Shown here one piece after another: positions 1 to 11,052 of a DNA stretch of 64,000 nucleotides. Position 1 is the first letter of the stretch, and every line of letters begins with the position of its first letter. The translations under genes were made by a program, and so were the position numbers. The notes under the pieces were generated by a model. It did no database searches, was not told where the DNA came from, and worked only from the letters and a program-made list of their open reading frames with translations. Origin of the DNA: Rhodobacter sp. (GTDB lineage Bacteria > Pseudomonadota > Alphaproteobacteria > Rhodobacterales > Rhodobacteraceae); contig JACKKF010000004.1 in assembly GCA_020637555.1 (NCBI GenBank), forward strand, positions 310,001-374,000, in the 5' to 3' direction.

Positions 1-3000
1 TCCGGCGGATTCGACAACCGCACCCGCGAACTGGCGCTGGATCTGGATCTGTCCGAGGGCCCCGAAGGGATCGCCACCACGCTGCTGGGAATCCCCGGTC
101 GCCCCGCGCTGGGTCTGTCGGTGCGCGGAACCGGGCCGATCAGCACCTTCACCGCGCAGATCGGCGTCAGCACCGACGGCACGCAACAGATCGCCGGGAT
201 CTTTTCGCTGGTGGACCAGACCCCCGAGACCGGGGTGCTGCAAGGCGGCGGGTTCACGCTGGACGTGCAGGGCGATCTGCGCCCCCTGATCTCGGAGGAC
301 ATGCACCCGTTCTTTGGCGCGAACAGCCGGTTGCGGGCGACCGGGCAACGCGCCGAAACCGGCGAGATCGACATTCCCGAGCTGCTGATCTCGACCAATG
401 CGATGCATGTGAACGGCAGCGCGGCGCTGGGCGCGGATGGCCTGCCGCTGCGGGTGCAGGTGACGGCGGGGATCGAACGGGGCGACAACCAGCCGGTGCT
501 GCTGCCCGGCACCTCGGGCGCGGCGCGGATCGACAGCGCCACGTTGCGGATCGCTTACGATCAGGCGCGGTCGCGCGACTGGACGGTGCGCGGCTCGCTG
601 GACATGCTGGCGCTGTCGGGCATGCGGATCGCGACGACGACGCTGGATGCGCGCGGTCGCCTGAATGCCGCGGCGGATGTGGCCGCGCATCCGAACGCGA
701 CCCTGCCCTTGTGGGAGGGGTCGTTCGAGTTCGCGGCGCAGGGCATCGACGCCGACGATCCGGCCCTGCAACAGGCGATCGGCTCGCAGGTCTTTGGACT
801 GGCCAGTCTCAGCTGGCCCGGCGGGGGCGCACCGCTGGATCTGACCGGTCTGGCGCTTGAGGGGCAGACCCTGTCGCTGACCGCCTATGGCCAGATCGAG
901 GGGTTGACCTTTGACGGTTATGCCGAATTCGAGGCCCCTGATCTGGGCACGTTCTCGGGGCTGGCAGGGCGGCCGCTGGGCGGCGACACGCTGGTGACGG
1001 TGCGCGGGCAGGCCAATCCGCTGACCGGTGCCCTGGACCTGAACGCGGACCTGACTACCACCGATCTGTCGGTCGCCATCCCCGAAGTCGACGCCTTTCT
1101 GGCCGGTCAGTCCACCCTCGCCCTGTCGCTGAAGCGCGACACGCAGGGCACCGAACTGCGCCGGCTGACCCTGCGCGCCGGCACCGCCGAGATCCGCGCC
1201 CAGGGCCGGATCGAACCCGACCAGAGCGCCCTGAGCCTGCGGTTCGACGTGGCGGACCTGTCCCGGCTGGGCGCGGGCTATGGCGGACGGCTGGCGCTGG
1301 ATTCGCGGCTGAACACCACCGGGGCGGTGCAGCGCCTGCAACTGGACGGCGCCGTGATCGACCTGCAACTGGCCGACCTGCCCGCGGCGTCGGTGCTGGG
1401 GGGCATGTTCTTTGGCGCGAACCGGCTGCGGGCCGATCTGGTGCGCGAGGGGGGCGTGACCCACGTCACCCAGTTCTCGTTGCAAGGGCCGCGCCTGGAC
1501 GTGGCGGCCGCGGGGCAGTGGTCCTCGGACGCACCCGACCTGACGCTGTCGCTGAACCGGCTGGATGTGGCGGCGCTCACCCCTGACGGGCGCGGACAGA
1601 TCGCAGGCCGGGCCGAGATCTCGGGCGACGGCGGCGGCACGCGGTATGCGCTGGATCTGCGCGCGCCCAGCCCCGTCGCGACCGGAATCGAGGCGGTGGA
1701 TGCGCTGGTCGGGCAGGGGGTCTCGCTGGCGGCGCGGGCGACGGCGCAGGCGGATGGGGCGCTCAGCATCGACACCGCGCATCTCGAGGCGACGGGCGTC
1801 ACCGCGCGGATCAGCGGCAACCAGGCCGCGGACGGGCGCGCGCAATTCGCGGTCGAGGCCGCGCTGGACAATCTGGGACGTGTCGCGCCGGGGTTGAGTG
1901 GCGCACTGGTGCTGCGTTCGGACGTGACCCGCGGCGCGGGGGACACGGGCTATGGTGTCAACGCGCGGGTCACCGGGCCGTCCGATCTGGACCTTGCCGT
2001 CAACGGGCAGGTCGCGGACAACCTCACGCTGGCGCTGACCCTGGCCGGGCAGGTGCGGGCGGCCCTGTTCAACCCGCTGATCGAACCGGCCAATGTTTCG
2101 GGCCTGATCCAGGCGCGGGGCACGATCAACGGCCGTCCGGTGCTGGAGTCGCTGCATCTCAACGCGGCGATCAGCGGCGCGCGCTATGTCCTGCCGCCGG
2201 CGGGTGTCGCCTTTGGCGACATCAACGCGACCGCGCAGGTCACGGGGCTGGATACCGTGGTGCATGTCGAGGGGGCCTCGTTGTCGGGGGGCCGGGGCAC
2301 GATTGACGGGTCCATCCGTCTGAATGCCGCGCGCGACGCCGATCTGCGCGTGACGGCGCAGGATCTGGTCGTCCAGCAACCCAACCTGTTCCAGGCCAGC
2401 GTGACCGGCGGCGTGACCCTGGTCGGGGCGCTGACGCACAATGCGCTGGTGTCCGGCCGTGTCACCGTCAATCAGGCCGAGATCGAGATCCCCAATTCGC
2501 CCCTGTCCCGGCAGGGCGTGGGCCTGGCCGGCCTGACCCATATCGGCGAGGATGCCGCCAGCCGCCAGACCCGGATCAATGCCGGCATCGCCCGCGGCAC
2601 CAGCCACGGGCGCGATCCCGTGCCCTTGCGCCTGGATCTGACGCTCGAGGCGCCGAATCGCGTGTTCGTGCGCGGGCGCGGACTGGATGCCGAGATGGGC
2701 GGGCGGCTCAGGCTGGGCGGGACCACGCGCGATGTGGTGCCGGCCGGCAGCTTCGGGTTGATCCGGGGTCGCCTGGATCTGCTGGGCAACCGGTTCACGC
2801 TGACCGACGGCTCGGCCAGCATGATCGGCAGCTTCATTCCCTTTGTCAGCCTGACCGCAACCACGGAATCGGATGGCGTGACCACGTCGGTCACGCTGTC
2901 AGGGCAGGCGAACAGCCCCGAGATCACCTTCAGCTCGGTGCCCGAACTGCCGCAAGACGAGGTTCTGGCCCGGTTGATCTTTCGCCGGTCGCTGGCTGCG

Positions 3001-3318
3001 CTCAGCCCGTTCCAGGCCGCACAACTGGCACTGTCGGTGGCCACGCTGACCGGCCGCGCCGAGAATTCGATCCTCAGCCGCACCCGTCAGGCGATGGGGC
3101 TGGACGATCTGGATTTCACCGTCGATGCGGCGGGCAACACCCAGTTGCGTGCCGGCCGCCATATCGGCGAGCGTGTCTATACCGATGTCAGCGTGGACAG
3201 CGCGGGGCAGGGCGAGGTGACGATCAATCTGGACCTGACGCCCAATGTCACCCTGCGCGGGCGTGCCGATACCAGCGGCGGGTCCGGTATCGGCATCTTC
3301 TTCGAACGCGATTACTGA
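1..3318 (+). CDS. tamB: Translocation and assembly module protein TamB (DUF490), 3' part only
   Basis: The reading frame is open from base 1, so the N-terminus with its membrane anchor lies outside the window; 1105 residues are present. TamB is an inner-membrane-anchored, periplasm-spanning beta-rich protein that works with the outer-membrane protein TamA in outer-membrane biogenesis and phospholipid transport. The visible part is a long run of short amphipathic beta repeats rich in L, G, D and A. It ends in the conserved DUF490 region, with a GSFGLIRGRLDLLGNRF stretch, a SSVPELPQDEVLARLIF stretch and a C-terminal aromatic tail (IFFERDY). The stop is followed after 6 bp by the convergent GST gene. 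tamA would be expected just upstream, but this cannot be seen. Confidence 0.93.
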   Translation, partial: SGGFDNRTRELALDLDLSEGPEGIATTLLGIPGRPALGLSVRGTGPISTFTAQIGVSTDGTQQIAGIFSLVDQTPETGVLQGGGFTLDVQGDLRPLISEDMHPFFGANSRLRATGQRAETGEIDIPELLISTNAMHVNGSAALGADGLPLRVQVTAGIERGDNQPVLLPGTSGAARIDSATLRIAYDQARSRDWTVRGSLDMLALSGMRIATTTLDARGRLNAAADVAAHPNATLPLWEGSFEFAAQGIDADDPALQQAIGSQVFGLASLSWPGGGAPLDLTGLALEGQTLSLTAYGQIEGLTFDGYAEFEAPDLGTFSGLAGRPLGGDTLVTVRGQANPLTGALDLNADLTTTDLSVAIPEVDAFLAGQSTLALSLKRDTQGTELRRLTLRAGTAEIRAQGRIEPDQSALSLRFDVADLSRLGAGYGGRLALDSRLNTTGAVQRLQLDGAVIDLQLADLPAASVLGGMFFGANRLRADLVREGGVTHVTQFSLQGPRLDVAAAGQWSSDAPDLTLSLNRLDVAALTPDGRGQIAGRAEISGDGGGTRYALDLRAPSPVATGIEAVDALVGQGVSLAARATAQADGALSIDTAHLEATGVTARISGNQAADGRAQFAVEAALDNLGRVAPGLSGALVLRSDVTRGAGDTGYGVNARVTGPSDLDLAVNGQVADNLTLALTLAGQVRAALFNPLIEPANVSGLIQARGTINGRPVLESLHLNAAISGARYVLPPAGVAFGDINATAQVTGLDTVVHVEGASLSGGRGTIDGSIRLNAARDADLRVTAQDLVVQQPNLFQASVTGGVTLVGALTHNALVSGRVTVNQAEIEIPNSPLSRQGVGLAGLTHIGEDAASRQTRINAGIARGTSHGRDPVPLRLDLTLEAPNRVFVRGRGLDAEMGGRLRLGGTTRDVVPAGSFGLIRGRLDLLGNRFTLTDGSASMIGSFIPFVSLTATTESDGVTTSVTLSGQANSPEITFSSVPELPQDEVLARLIFRRSLAALSPFQAAQLALSVATLTGRAENSILSRTRQAMGLDDLDFTVDAAGNTQLRAGRHIGERVYTDVSVDSAGQGEVTINLDLTPNVTLRGRADTSGGSGIGIFFERDY

Positions 3319-3324
3319 GCCCGC

Positions 3325-3921
3325 TCAGCCCTTGTCCATCGCGCGCTTGAACGCAGGGCGCGCGGTCATGCGGGCGAAATAATCCGCCAGAACCGGCTCC
3401 GAGATCTCGAACTTGGCCGCGCGGGCCCAAAGCAGGCAATGCGCCAGCAGGATGTCGGTGACGGTAAAGCTGTCACCGGCGGCAAATTCGTTGCCGTCCA
3501 TGCGCTTGACGAAACTGGCCTGGTTCACGGCGAATTCCCAGCGCAGCGAGTCCTTGACGCCCTCGACCCGGCGTTCGGGCGGCAGGATGAAGGTGTGGCG
3601 CGCGGCGGTCCACAGAACCGAATCGAATTCGTCCAGAACGCATTGGGTCAGCGCGTCCTGGCGTGCGCGTGCCAGCGTGCCGGCGGGGTGGGTGAACTGT
3701 CCGTGCGCATCGGCCAGATACTGGATGATGGCCGCCGAATCGGTGATCGGCTCACCATCGACCAGCAACACCGGCACCTTGCCGCGCGGGTAATGGCGGG
3801 TCACGTCCTCGGCATGGGGTTTGACGCCCAGATGTTCATAGGGCACGCCCAGCTCCTCGAGCATCCAGAGCGCGCGTCCGGCGCGGGTGCTGGCGGATCC
3901 GATCAGCGTATAGTTGGACAT
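3325..3921 (-). CDS. Glutathione S-transferase family protein
   Basis: 198 residues. The N-terminal thioredoxin-like half begins YTLIGSASTRAGRALWMLEELG. It carries the cis-proline motif KVPVL (48-52) and an acidic-Ser pair, DS (61-62), in the place of the glutathione-binding ES/QS. The rest is an all-helical GST C-domain. It probably conjugates or reduces electrophiles with glutathione in the cytosol; the substrate cannot be predicted. The ATG at 3921 was chosen because upstream in-frame sequence does not resemble a GST, and this start puts the first beta strand at residue 4. It is convergent with tamB, with 6 bp between stops. Confidence 0.88.
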   Translation of the reverse strand: MSNYTLIGSASTRAGRALWMLEELGVPYEHLGVKPHAEDVTRHYPRGKVPVLLVDGEPITDSAAIIQYLADAHGQFTHPAGTLARARQDALTQCVLDEFDSVLWTAARHTFILPPERRVEGVKDSLRWEFAVNQASFVKRMDGNEFAAGDSFTVTDILLAHCLLWARAAKFEISEPVLADYFARMTARPAFKRAMDKG

Positions 3922-3973
3922 GGGTTCCCTCCCGTTCGTGTCGCGCGCATCAAGCCACGCGGCCCGGCGCAGT

Positions 3974-4579
3974 TCAAGCACCCGGCCAGGGAGTGACGCG
4001 AAGTTCCGGCCAATGGGCCGTTTGTCGCGCGGCCTTGGTCTCATGCGTGGCGCGGTTGTCCAGCACCTGATTCGGCTCAAGCCGGAAGGCAAAGATCGGC
4101 TCCAGCCCATAGGGGGCGCAGAGCGTGAGGCTGTCGTCGGGTTCCAGCCTGAGGCCCACGCAGTGGGTGGTGCAGGCAAAACGCGCGATCGCCTCTGCCG
4201 AGGTATCCAGCGGCGGGTAGGGTTGGCCGAAATGGGTGGGATACCACAGCGGCACACGGGCCTGGTTGCGCAGTTCGACGGGCGGCGCGGGCGGGAACAG
4301 CGCCTCGGCCCGGCGGATCTGGCGATCCTCGGCCGCATAACTGGTGTCGGGATCGTAATAGAAAAGATCCAGATCCTTGACCCCGTGCATCTCGGGCCGG
4401 TCGGTCAAGTGATTCCAGACCTGACCGTAGATCGCACCCGAAACAAGCCACCAGTCGGGCAGGGCTAGGTCGCGTGCGGTTCTCAGTGTGCGCATCAGCA
4501 CCGGGCTTGCCCGCACGATCTTAAGCAGGGCGACGCGCTGAACCTCAGGCGTGGCGCCGCTGTAGCGCAGATGGTTCAC
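3974..4579 (-). CDS. Nucleotidyltransferase-like protein (DUF925 / NTP_transf_6 family)
   Basis: 201 residues. An N-terminal helix is followed by WWLVSGAIYGQVWNHL and then VKDLDLFYYD, whose D69-x-D71 pair matches the metal-binding acidic pair of small polymerase-beta-like nucleotidyltransferases. The C-terminal third has the CVGLRLEPD and CAPYGLEPIF stretches seen in this family. Its substrate is unknown. The start overlaps the stop of holA by 4 bp (ATGA), so it is the distal gene of the leuS-lptE-holA operon and probably translationally coupled. Function beyond the fold is not known. Confidence 0.8.
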   Translation of the reverse strand: MNHLRYSGATPEVQRVALLKIVRASPVLMRTLRTARDLALPDWWLVSGAIYGQVWNHLTDRPEMHGVKDLDLFYYDPDTSYAAEDRQIRRAEALFPPAPPVELRNQARVPLWYPTHFGQPYPPLDTSAEAIARFACTTHCVGLRLEPDDSLTLCAPYGLEPIFAFRLEPNQVLDNRATHETKAARQTAHWPELRVTPWPGA

Positions 4580-5601
4580 CTGCGCCCAGCCAACCGCGCC
4601 AGCCGGATCAGCGCGCGTTCCGCCAGCGCGCGGGTGGGCGCGCGGGTGCTGGATCGCAGCGCAAGGTCGGTCGCGGTGAGATCGCGCAGCGCCTCTTCCA
4701 CACGCGGCAGAGTCCAGTTCTGGGCCTGTTTCAGCAGCCGGTCGCGGCGCGGGCCAAAGACCGGCGGGCGCAGCGCCTGGATACCCTGCGCCGGGCCGCC
4801 GGGCGCCGACACCAGCGCGTGCAATGTGCGGAAATGACGCGCGGCCCCGATCACAACGGCCACGGGCTGCACCCCCTGCGCGGCCAGCCGCGCAAGCAGG
4901 GGCGACAGTTCGGCCATGCGCCCCTCGGCCAGGGCGTTCAGGATGTCGTCGATCCCGGCCTCGGTGCTTTGCGGGGCCAGCAAGGCGATCTCGGCCGGGG
5001 TCAGGGGCAGCGGGTCGTCCAGCTTGTAAAGCGCGATCCGTGTCAGTGTCTGACGGAAATCGCCGGGTTCGATGGTCTGGGCCAGCGCCATCAGATCGCG
5101 CATCGCGTCCGGGGGCACCGCATCCAGACCTTCGGCGCGCAGCATCGCCTCGATCTCGTCGCGGCCGGGCGGATCGTCGTAGACCGCCAGCACATAGGCC
5201 CGGCGGTCGCCCTCGAACAGCTTGCGCAATTTGGACCCGGGGGTGAGCTGACCCGCGGTGGCGACGATCAGCGCGTCACCTTCCGCCCAGTCCTGAAGCG
5301 CGGCTTTCAGCGCCTCGGTGGCCGCGTCCGTCGCCTCGTCGATCAGAACTGCGCGCGGACCCGGGAAAAAGCCCTGCGCCTTGACGGCGTCCAGCGCGGC
5401 GGCGGCATCCTTGCGCAGATCGGCGCCCGGCATCCGCGTCAGGCGCATTTCGGATTCACCCTGCGGCCCGACCTGCGACGCGATCACCCGCGCCCGACGC
5501 TCGGCCACGCGCATGGCATCGGCGCCATAGATCAACAGGCCCGGGCAGCGCGGATCGGGCCGGTTCAGAAATCCCGCGGCATCCCGGGGCGACAGTTTCA
5601 C
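4576..5601 (-). CDS. holA: DNA polymerase III subunit delta
   Basis: 341 residues, the usual length. Delta opens the beta sliding clamp within the clamp-loader complex. The N-terminus (KLSPRDAAGFL..., then LLIYGADAMRVAERR) is the typical alphaproteobacterial HolA start. It is followed by a degenerate AAA+ region without a functional Walker A, as expected for delta, and a helical collar domain near the C-terminus (EEALRDLTATDLALRSS). The ATG overlaps the lptE stop by 4 bp and its own stop overlaps the next gene by 4 bp. The leuS-lptE-holA order is conserved in many alphaproteobacteria and supports the call. Confidence 0.93.
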   Translation of the reverse strand: MKLSPRDAAGFLNRPDPRCPGLLIYGADAMRVAERRARVIASQVGPQGESEMRLTRMPGADLRKDAAAALDAVKAQGFFPGPRAVLIDEATDAATEALKAALQDWAEGDALIVATAGQLTPGSKLRKLFEGDRRAYVLAVYDDPPGRDEIEAMLRAEGLDAVPPDAMRDLMALAQTIEPGDFRQTLTRIALYKLDDPLPLTPAEIALLAPQSTEAGIDDILNALAEGRMAELSPLLARLAAQGVQPVAVVIGAARHFRTLHALVSAPGGPAQGIQALRPPVFGPRRDRLLKQAQNWTLPRVEEALRDLTATDLALRSSTRAPTRALAERALIRLARLAGRR

Positions 5602-6075
5602 GAGGCCAGGCCCGGCTCGGTGTAAAGCCGCGTGACCAGGGAATCGGCCAGCATCCGCATCAGGCGCAACTGGGCGTCCTCTTGCGCGGCATGGCTGGCC
5701 AGTTGCGTGCCGGTGGTGGAATAGACGGTGTTGCCCTCGACCCGGCCCGAGGCCCGGGTCGTCCCGTCCGCCAGATCGGTCACGGCAAAGTCGAGCGTGC
5801 CAAAGACCTGCACCCGCGTGGCGCCGAAATTCTGCACCACGCCGCCCCCGACCTCGTGCGTGGCGATGGTATAGGCCATCGCAAACCGCGGCTGGACGGG
5901 CCGACCGAGGATATCCTCGAACGCGGCCACGAAATCGAAATCGGCGCGGCTGACGGGGTCGTCGGCGCGAATCGCGCCCCGCAGCGCGCGCCCGGTGCCG
6001 CCTTCGCCATAGACCGGGCGAAAGCCGCAGCCCGCCAGGCCAAAGGCCCCGAGAGCCGTCAGAAATCCGCGTCGG

Positions 6076-6089
<14 letters not shown>
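5598..6089 (-). CDS. lptE: LPS-assembly lipoprotein LptE
   Basis: 163 residues. The N-terminal signal has twin arginines and a lipobox LAGC with the lipidated Cys at position 21, followed by GFRPVYG, a common LptE/RlpB start. LptE plugs the outer-membrane LptD barrel and helps insert LPS in the outer leaflet. The start overlaps the 3' end of leuS by 14 bp and the stop overlaps holA by 4 bp, so the three genes are one operon. The family has low sequence identity; the call rests on the lipobox, length and conserved gene order. Confidence 0.88.
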
Positions 6090-8634
<2,545 letters not shown>

Positions 8635-8652
8635 GCGTATTCCCTGCAAATG

Positions 8653-8677
8653 AAAAGGCCGGGCGAGGGCGCCCGGC
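8653..8677 (-). terminator. Intrinsic terminator or attenuator in the leuS leader
   Basis: On the minus strand, GCCGGGCG pairs perfectly with CGCCCGGC across a 4-nt loop, followed by CTTTTC. It lies between the DUF3576-like gene (ends 8733) and leuS (starts 8634). It can end the upstream transcript. With only 18 nt to the leuS ATG there is no room for a promoter after it, so an attenuator role is possible. Confidence 0.7.
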
Positions 8678-8732
8678 GTTGTCTTACAGGCGGCGCGGCC
8701 GGGATTCCAGCCCGCCGAATCGCCGCGCGGCG

Positions 8733-9251
8733 TTACAGGCCCAGTTCGCGGATACGGATTTGCCGCGCGCGGGTCAGAATCGCGTTTTCCACCGCGCGCA
8801 CGGTCTCGTCGCTGGCGGGCCCGTTGCGGGTCATCAGCGCCACGTTGAGCGAGCGCGCATCAAGCGCCGCGTCCGTCACGGCGATGGTGGCGCGATAGGG
8901 GCGCCCGCCGCCCGGGGGCGTGCCGAACCCGGTGGTGATCACGCCCGAGAACGGGTCAACCGTGTCCACCGGCAGGAAATCCAGCACCTCGAGCGAGGCC
9001 GTCCACAGATAGCGGTTCACCGAGATCTGCGTCGACGGGTCCTGCCGGTTCGCGAACAGGTCCCAGATCGAATCGGTCGTGCCGGTATCGGCGCGGCGCT
9101 GGTCCAGCGCCTCGGTGCGCACCGTCTCGCGATCGCCCGAGTCGGGCCCGTTGCCAAAGGGTCGCCAGCCGCCGCAGCCCGACAGGGCCAGCGCGGCGCA
9201 CAGCGCCAGCATCGTCATCACTGCCGATTTTCCAGCCATCCGTTCATCCAC
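8733..9251 (-). CDS. Lipoprotein resembling DUF3576 family
   Basis: 172 residues. A hydrophobic signal ends in LSGC with the lipidation Cys at 26. The mature part includes DSIWDLF, the central NRYLWTASLEVLDFLPV and VITTGFGTPPG stretches, and a C-terminal helix ending RIRELGL. This pattern matches the alphaproteobacterial DUF3576 family, whose function is unknown to me. It is presumably anchored in the outer membrane facing the periplasm. It lies just upstream of leuS but is separated from it by a terminator. Start could also be the M at residue 5; the difference does not alter the lipobox. Confidence 0.8.
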   Translation of the reverse strand: MDERMAGKSAVMTMLALCAALALSGCGGWRPFGNGPDSGDRETVRTEALDQRRADTGTTDSIWDLFANRQDPSTQISVNRYLWTASLEVLDFLPVDTVDPFSGVITTGFGTPPGGGRPYRATIAVTDAALDARSLNVALMTRNGPASDETVRAVENAILTRARQIRIRELGL

Positions 9252-9729
9252 CCCAGGTCGCGGTTCTTGTCCGAGTGCGCACGCGGGCGCGCGCCCTTGC
9301 GAACGCGCTTCTGTCTAGCCGAGGGGCGCGCCGCGAACAAGCGATTTGCGGACACATGCTGGTGCGCCGGCCCGCGCGCCCCCTGGGGGTTCATGCGCAT
9401 CCGCCGCGATCGCGGGGGCCGCAAGCCCCGGCCATCACGCCGATCGTGCAAAAAAGGAATCGCGCGCGCGTGGGGCGCATCCGGCCCGGGCGGGGCGCCG
9501 CCGATCTGCGCCGTTTCCGCCGGTTTTTCGGGGTTTTCGCGCCGTTCCGGGCCGCCCGGGGCGCAGGGATCAGGTCCGGTGGGCAGCAATATGGCTTTTT
9601 TGCATCACCCCAGAGATTGTTTCCTCATCTTTGGATGTTCGCGGTTGTCTAAACACGCGGCAAGAACGAAACAGGCTGTGACCCAACTTGCTGACAAGCT
9701 GGGCACGATTTTAGTCAACGAGGGAAACC
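9252..9729. other. Intergenic region upstream of the major porin
   Basis: About 480 bp between divergent genes. The first 340 bp (to about 9590) are very GC-rich with no supported gene. From about 9592 the base composition drops sharply and includes a CTTTTTTGCA stretch near 9595. A similar T-run followed by GCA lies upstream of the second porin near 10863-10873. This AT-richer part probably carries the porin promoter and a 5' UTR, but no clear -35/-10 pair could be fixed. Confidence 0.6.
9683..9702 (+). other. Hairpin in the porin 5' leader
   Basis: CCAACTTG, then loop CTGA, then CAAGCTGG: seven of eight pairs form, with one A/C mismatch. It sits 27 nt before the porin ATG, upstream of the GAGGGA ribosome-binding site (about 9719-9724). 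Stems in porin 5' UTRs are known in enterobacterial ompA to prolong mRNA life; that role here is inference. Confidence 0.4.
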
Positions 9730-10704
9730 ATGAAGAAGATTCTTCTCGCTTCGACCGCCCTGGTCCTGTCGGCCGTTGCGGCCAATGCGCAAGCGTTCAA
9801 CGTCACCGGCGAAGGCCGCATGGGCCTGCGCTACAACAACAGCGCCGCCTGGGCTGCCACCAACTCTGGATCGGCCTACATGGTCGAAAACCGCCTGACC
9901 CTGAACTTCAACGTCGCGGTCGAAGCTGACCACGGCCTGTCGTTCGGCGCCTTCACCCGCGCTCGTATGCAGATGGGCGGCGGTGCTCCTGCTGTCTACG
10001 CTTCGAACCAAACCGCCATGTTCTCGGGCTCGCGCGTCTGGGTTGAGGCCAACGGCCTGCGCCTGACCTTCGGCAACCAGGACGGCGCCATCGTGCAAGC
10101 CGGTGTTGCCTATGGCTACGCTGGTGGTTGCGGCGTCGGCTACGTCGGCGGCGAACTGTGCGGCGACACCGCCGGCCTGTTCCCCGTTGCTCAGCTGTTC
10201 AACTCGGTTGGTCCGTCGGGCCCGCAGATGGTTGCTCTGACCTACAACATGGGCGACATCCGCTTCGCTCTGTCGAACGGCCGTGGCGCCTCGACCGAAC
10301 TGGGTATCCGTGGTTCGTTCGACGCCTTCACCGTTGCTCTGGGTTACACCAACAACCGTGGCGCTTCGGGCAACGCGAACTACGTCCTGTCGGGCCTGTA
10401 TAACGGTGGTTCGTGGACCGTTGGCGCCCTGGTCGCCAAAGTCGACGACAGCACCAACACCGCTGGCGCGACCGTCACCACCTGGAACCTGCGCGGCACC
10501 GTCGCTCTGGGCGGTGGTAACCTGTATGGCTACGTCGGCCGCACCGTCACCGCGGCGACCGCTGCTGCGTCGACCGACCCGTCGTATGGTCTGAGCTATG
10601 GCTACGGCCTGGGCGGCGGCGCCACCCTGACCGTCGGCGCCGAGCGCGTCGGTGGCGCGACCAACACGACCGCTGCTTCGGTCGGCGTTGCCTTCACGTT
10701 CTGA
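9730..10704 (+). CDS. Porin, major (Rhodobacter-type general porin)
   Basis: 324 residues. A Sec signal peptide ends in ANA at residue 20, and mature QAFNVTGEGRMGLRYN begins the first beta strand. The protein ends in the aromatic VAFTF that BAM recognises. It should form a trimeric beta-barrel for passive diffusion of small hydrophilic solutes. A likely loop region holds two cysteines spaced C-x9-C (134 and 144), also present in the neighbouring porin. Codon use is unlike the neighbours: many GCT, GTT and CGT codons. Together with a strong GAGGGA site and a tight terminator, this suggests very high expression. Two stop codons in a row (TGA TAG) close the frame. Confidence 0.93.
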   Translation: MKKILLASTALVLSAVAANAQAFNVTGEGRMGLRYNNSAAWAATNSGSAYMVENRLTLNFNVAVEADHGLSFGAFTRARMQMGGGAPAVYASNQTAMFSGSRVWVEANGLRLTFGNQDGAIVQAGVAYGYAGGCGVGYVGGELCGDTAGLFPVAQLFNSVGPSGPQMVALTYNMGDIRFALSNGRGASTELGIRGSFDAFTVALGYTNNRGASGNANYVLSGLYNGGSWTVGALVAKVDDSTNTAGATVTTWNLRGTVALGGGNLYGYVGRTVTAATAAASTDPSYGLSYGYGLGGGATLTVGAERVGGATNTTAASVGVAFTF

Positions 10705-10726
10705 TAGACCTCACGGTCAATCAGCG

Positions 10727-10752
10727 AAGAGCGGGCTTCGGCCCGCTCTTTT
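10727..10752 (+). terminator. Terminator of the major porin
   Basis: AAGAGCGGGC, loop TTCG, GCCCGCTCTT and then TT: a perfect 10-bp stem with a stable UUCG-type loop, 23 bp after the porin stop. Confidence 0.88.
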
Positions 10753-11052
10753 GCGTTTCCGGGGGTGGGCGTTGCGGCGGGCGGACCCCGTGACACGCCA
10801 GCCGCCGGTGATTCGCCGCGATCCGCCCGTGGCGCCGCCGCGCCTCAGGATTGCACTGCCCTATTTTTTTGCAAAAATTCAGTGACTTCGGTCGAATGCG
10901 CGACAGTCTGATGATGGCCCGGCGCAAAACTATGGCGCCACGGCAACAGCGTCACGGGTTCGTCATCATCGCGTCGCGGGACTGCTCGTCAAAGTCGTGG
11001 TGCCGGGGAATATGGCGGCAGGGACACAACGCTTTGCCAAGACAGGTTCACC
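10753..11052 (+). promoter_or_regulatory. Intergenic leader and promoter region of the second porin
   Basis: 300 bp between the first porin's terminator and the second porin. The first 100 bp are GC-rich. From about 10858 there is an AT-rich patch with seven T followed by GCAAAAATT. A T-run plus GCA lies in the corresponding place before the first porin. I could not assign -35/-10 boxes, and see no gene here. Confidence 0.4.

Noticed and set aside
8635..8732. T-box riboswitch before leuS.
   Set aside because: T-boxes are typical of Gram-positive bacteria; no T-box sequence or specifier loop is visible. Only a terminator-type hairpin is supported.
9275..9652. Candidate small gene in the long gap before the first porin.
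   Set aside because: No ribosome-binding site, very Arg-rich, and overlaps the AT-rich promoter zone.
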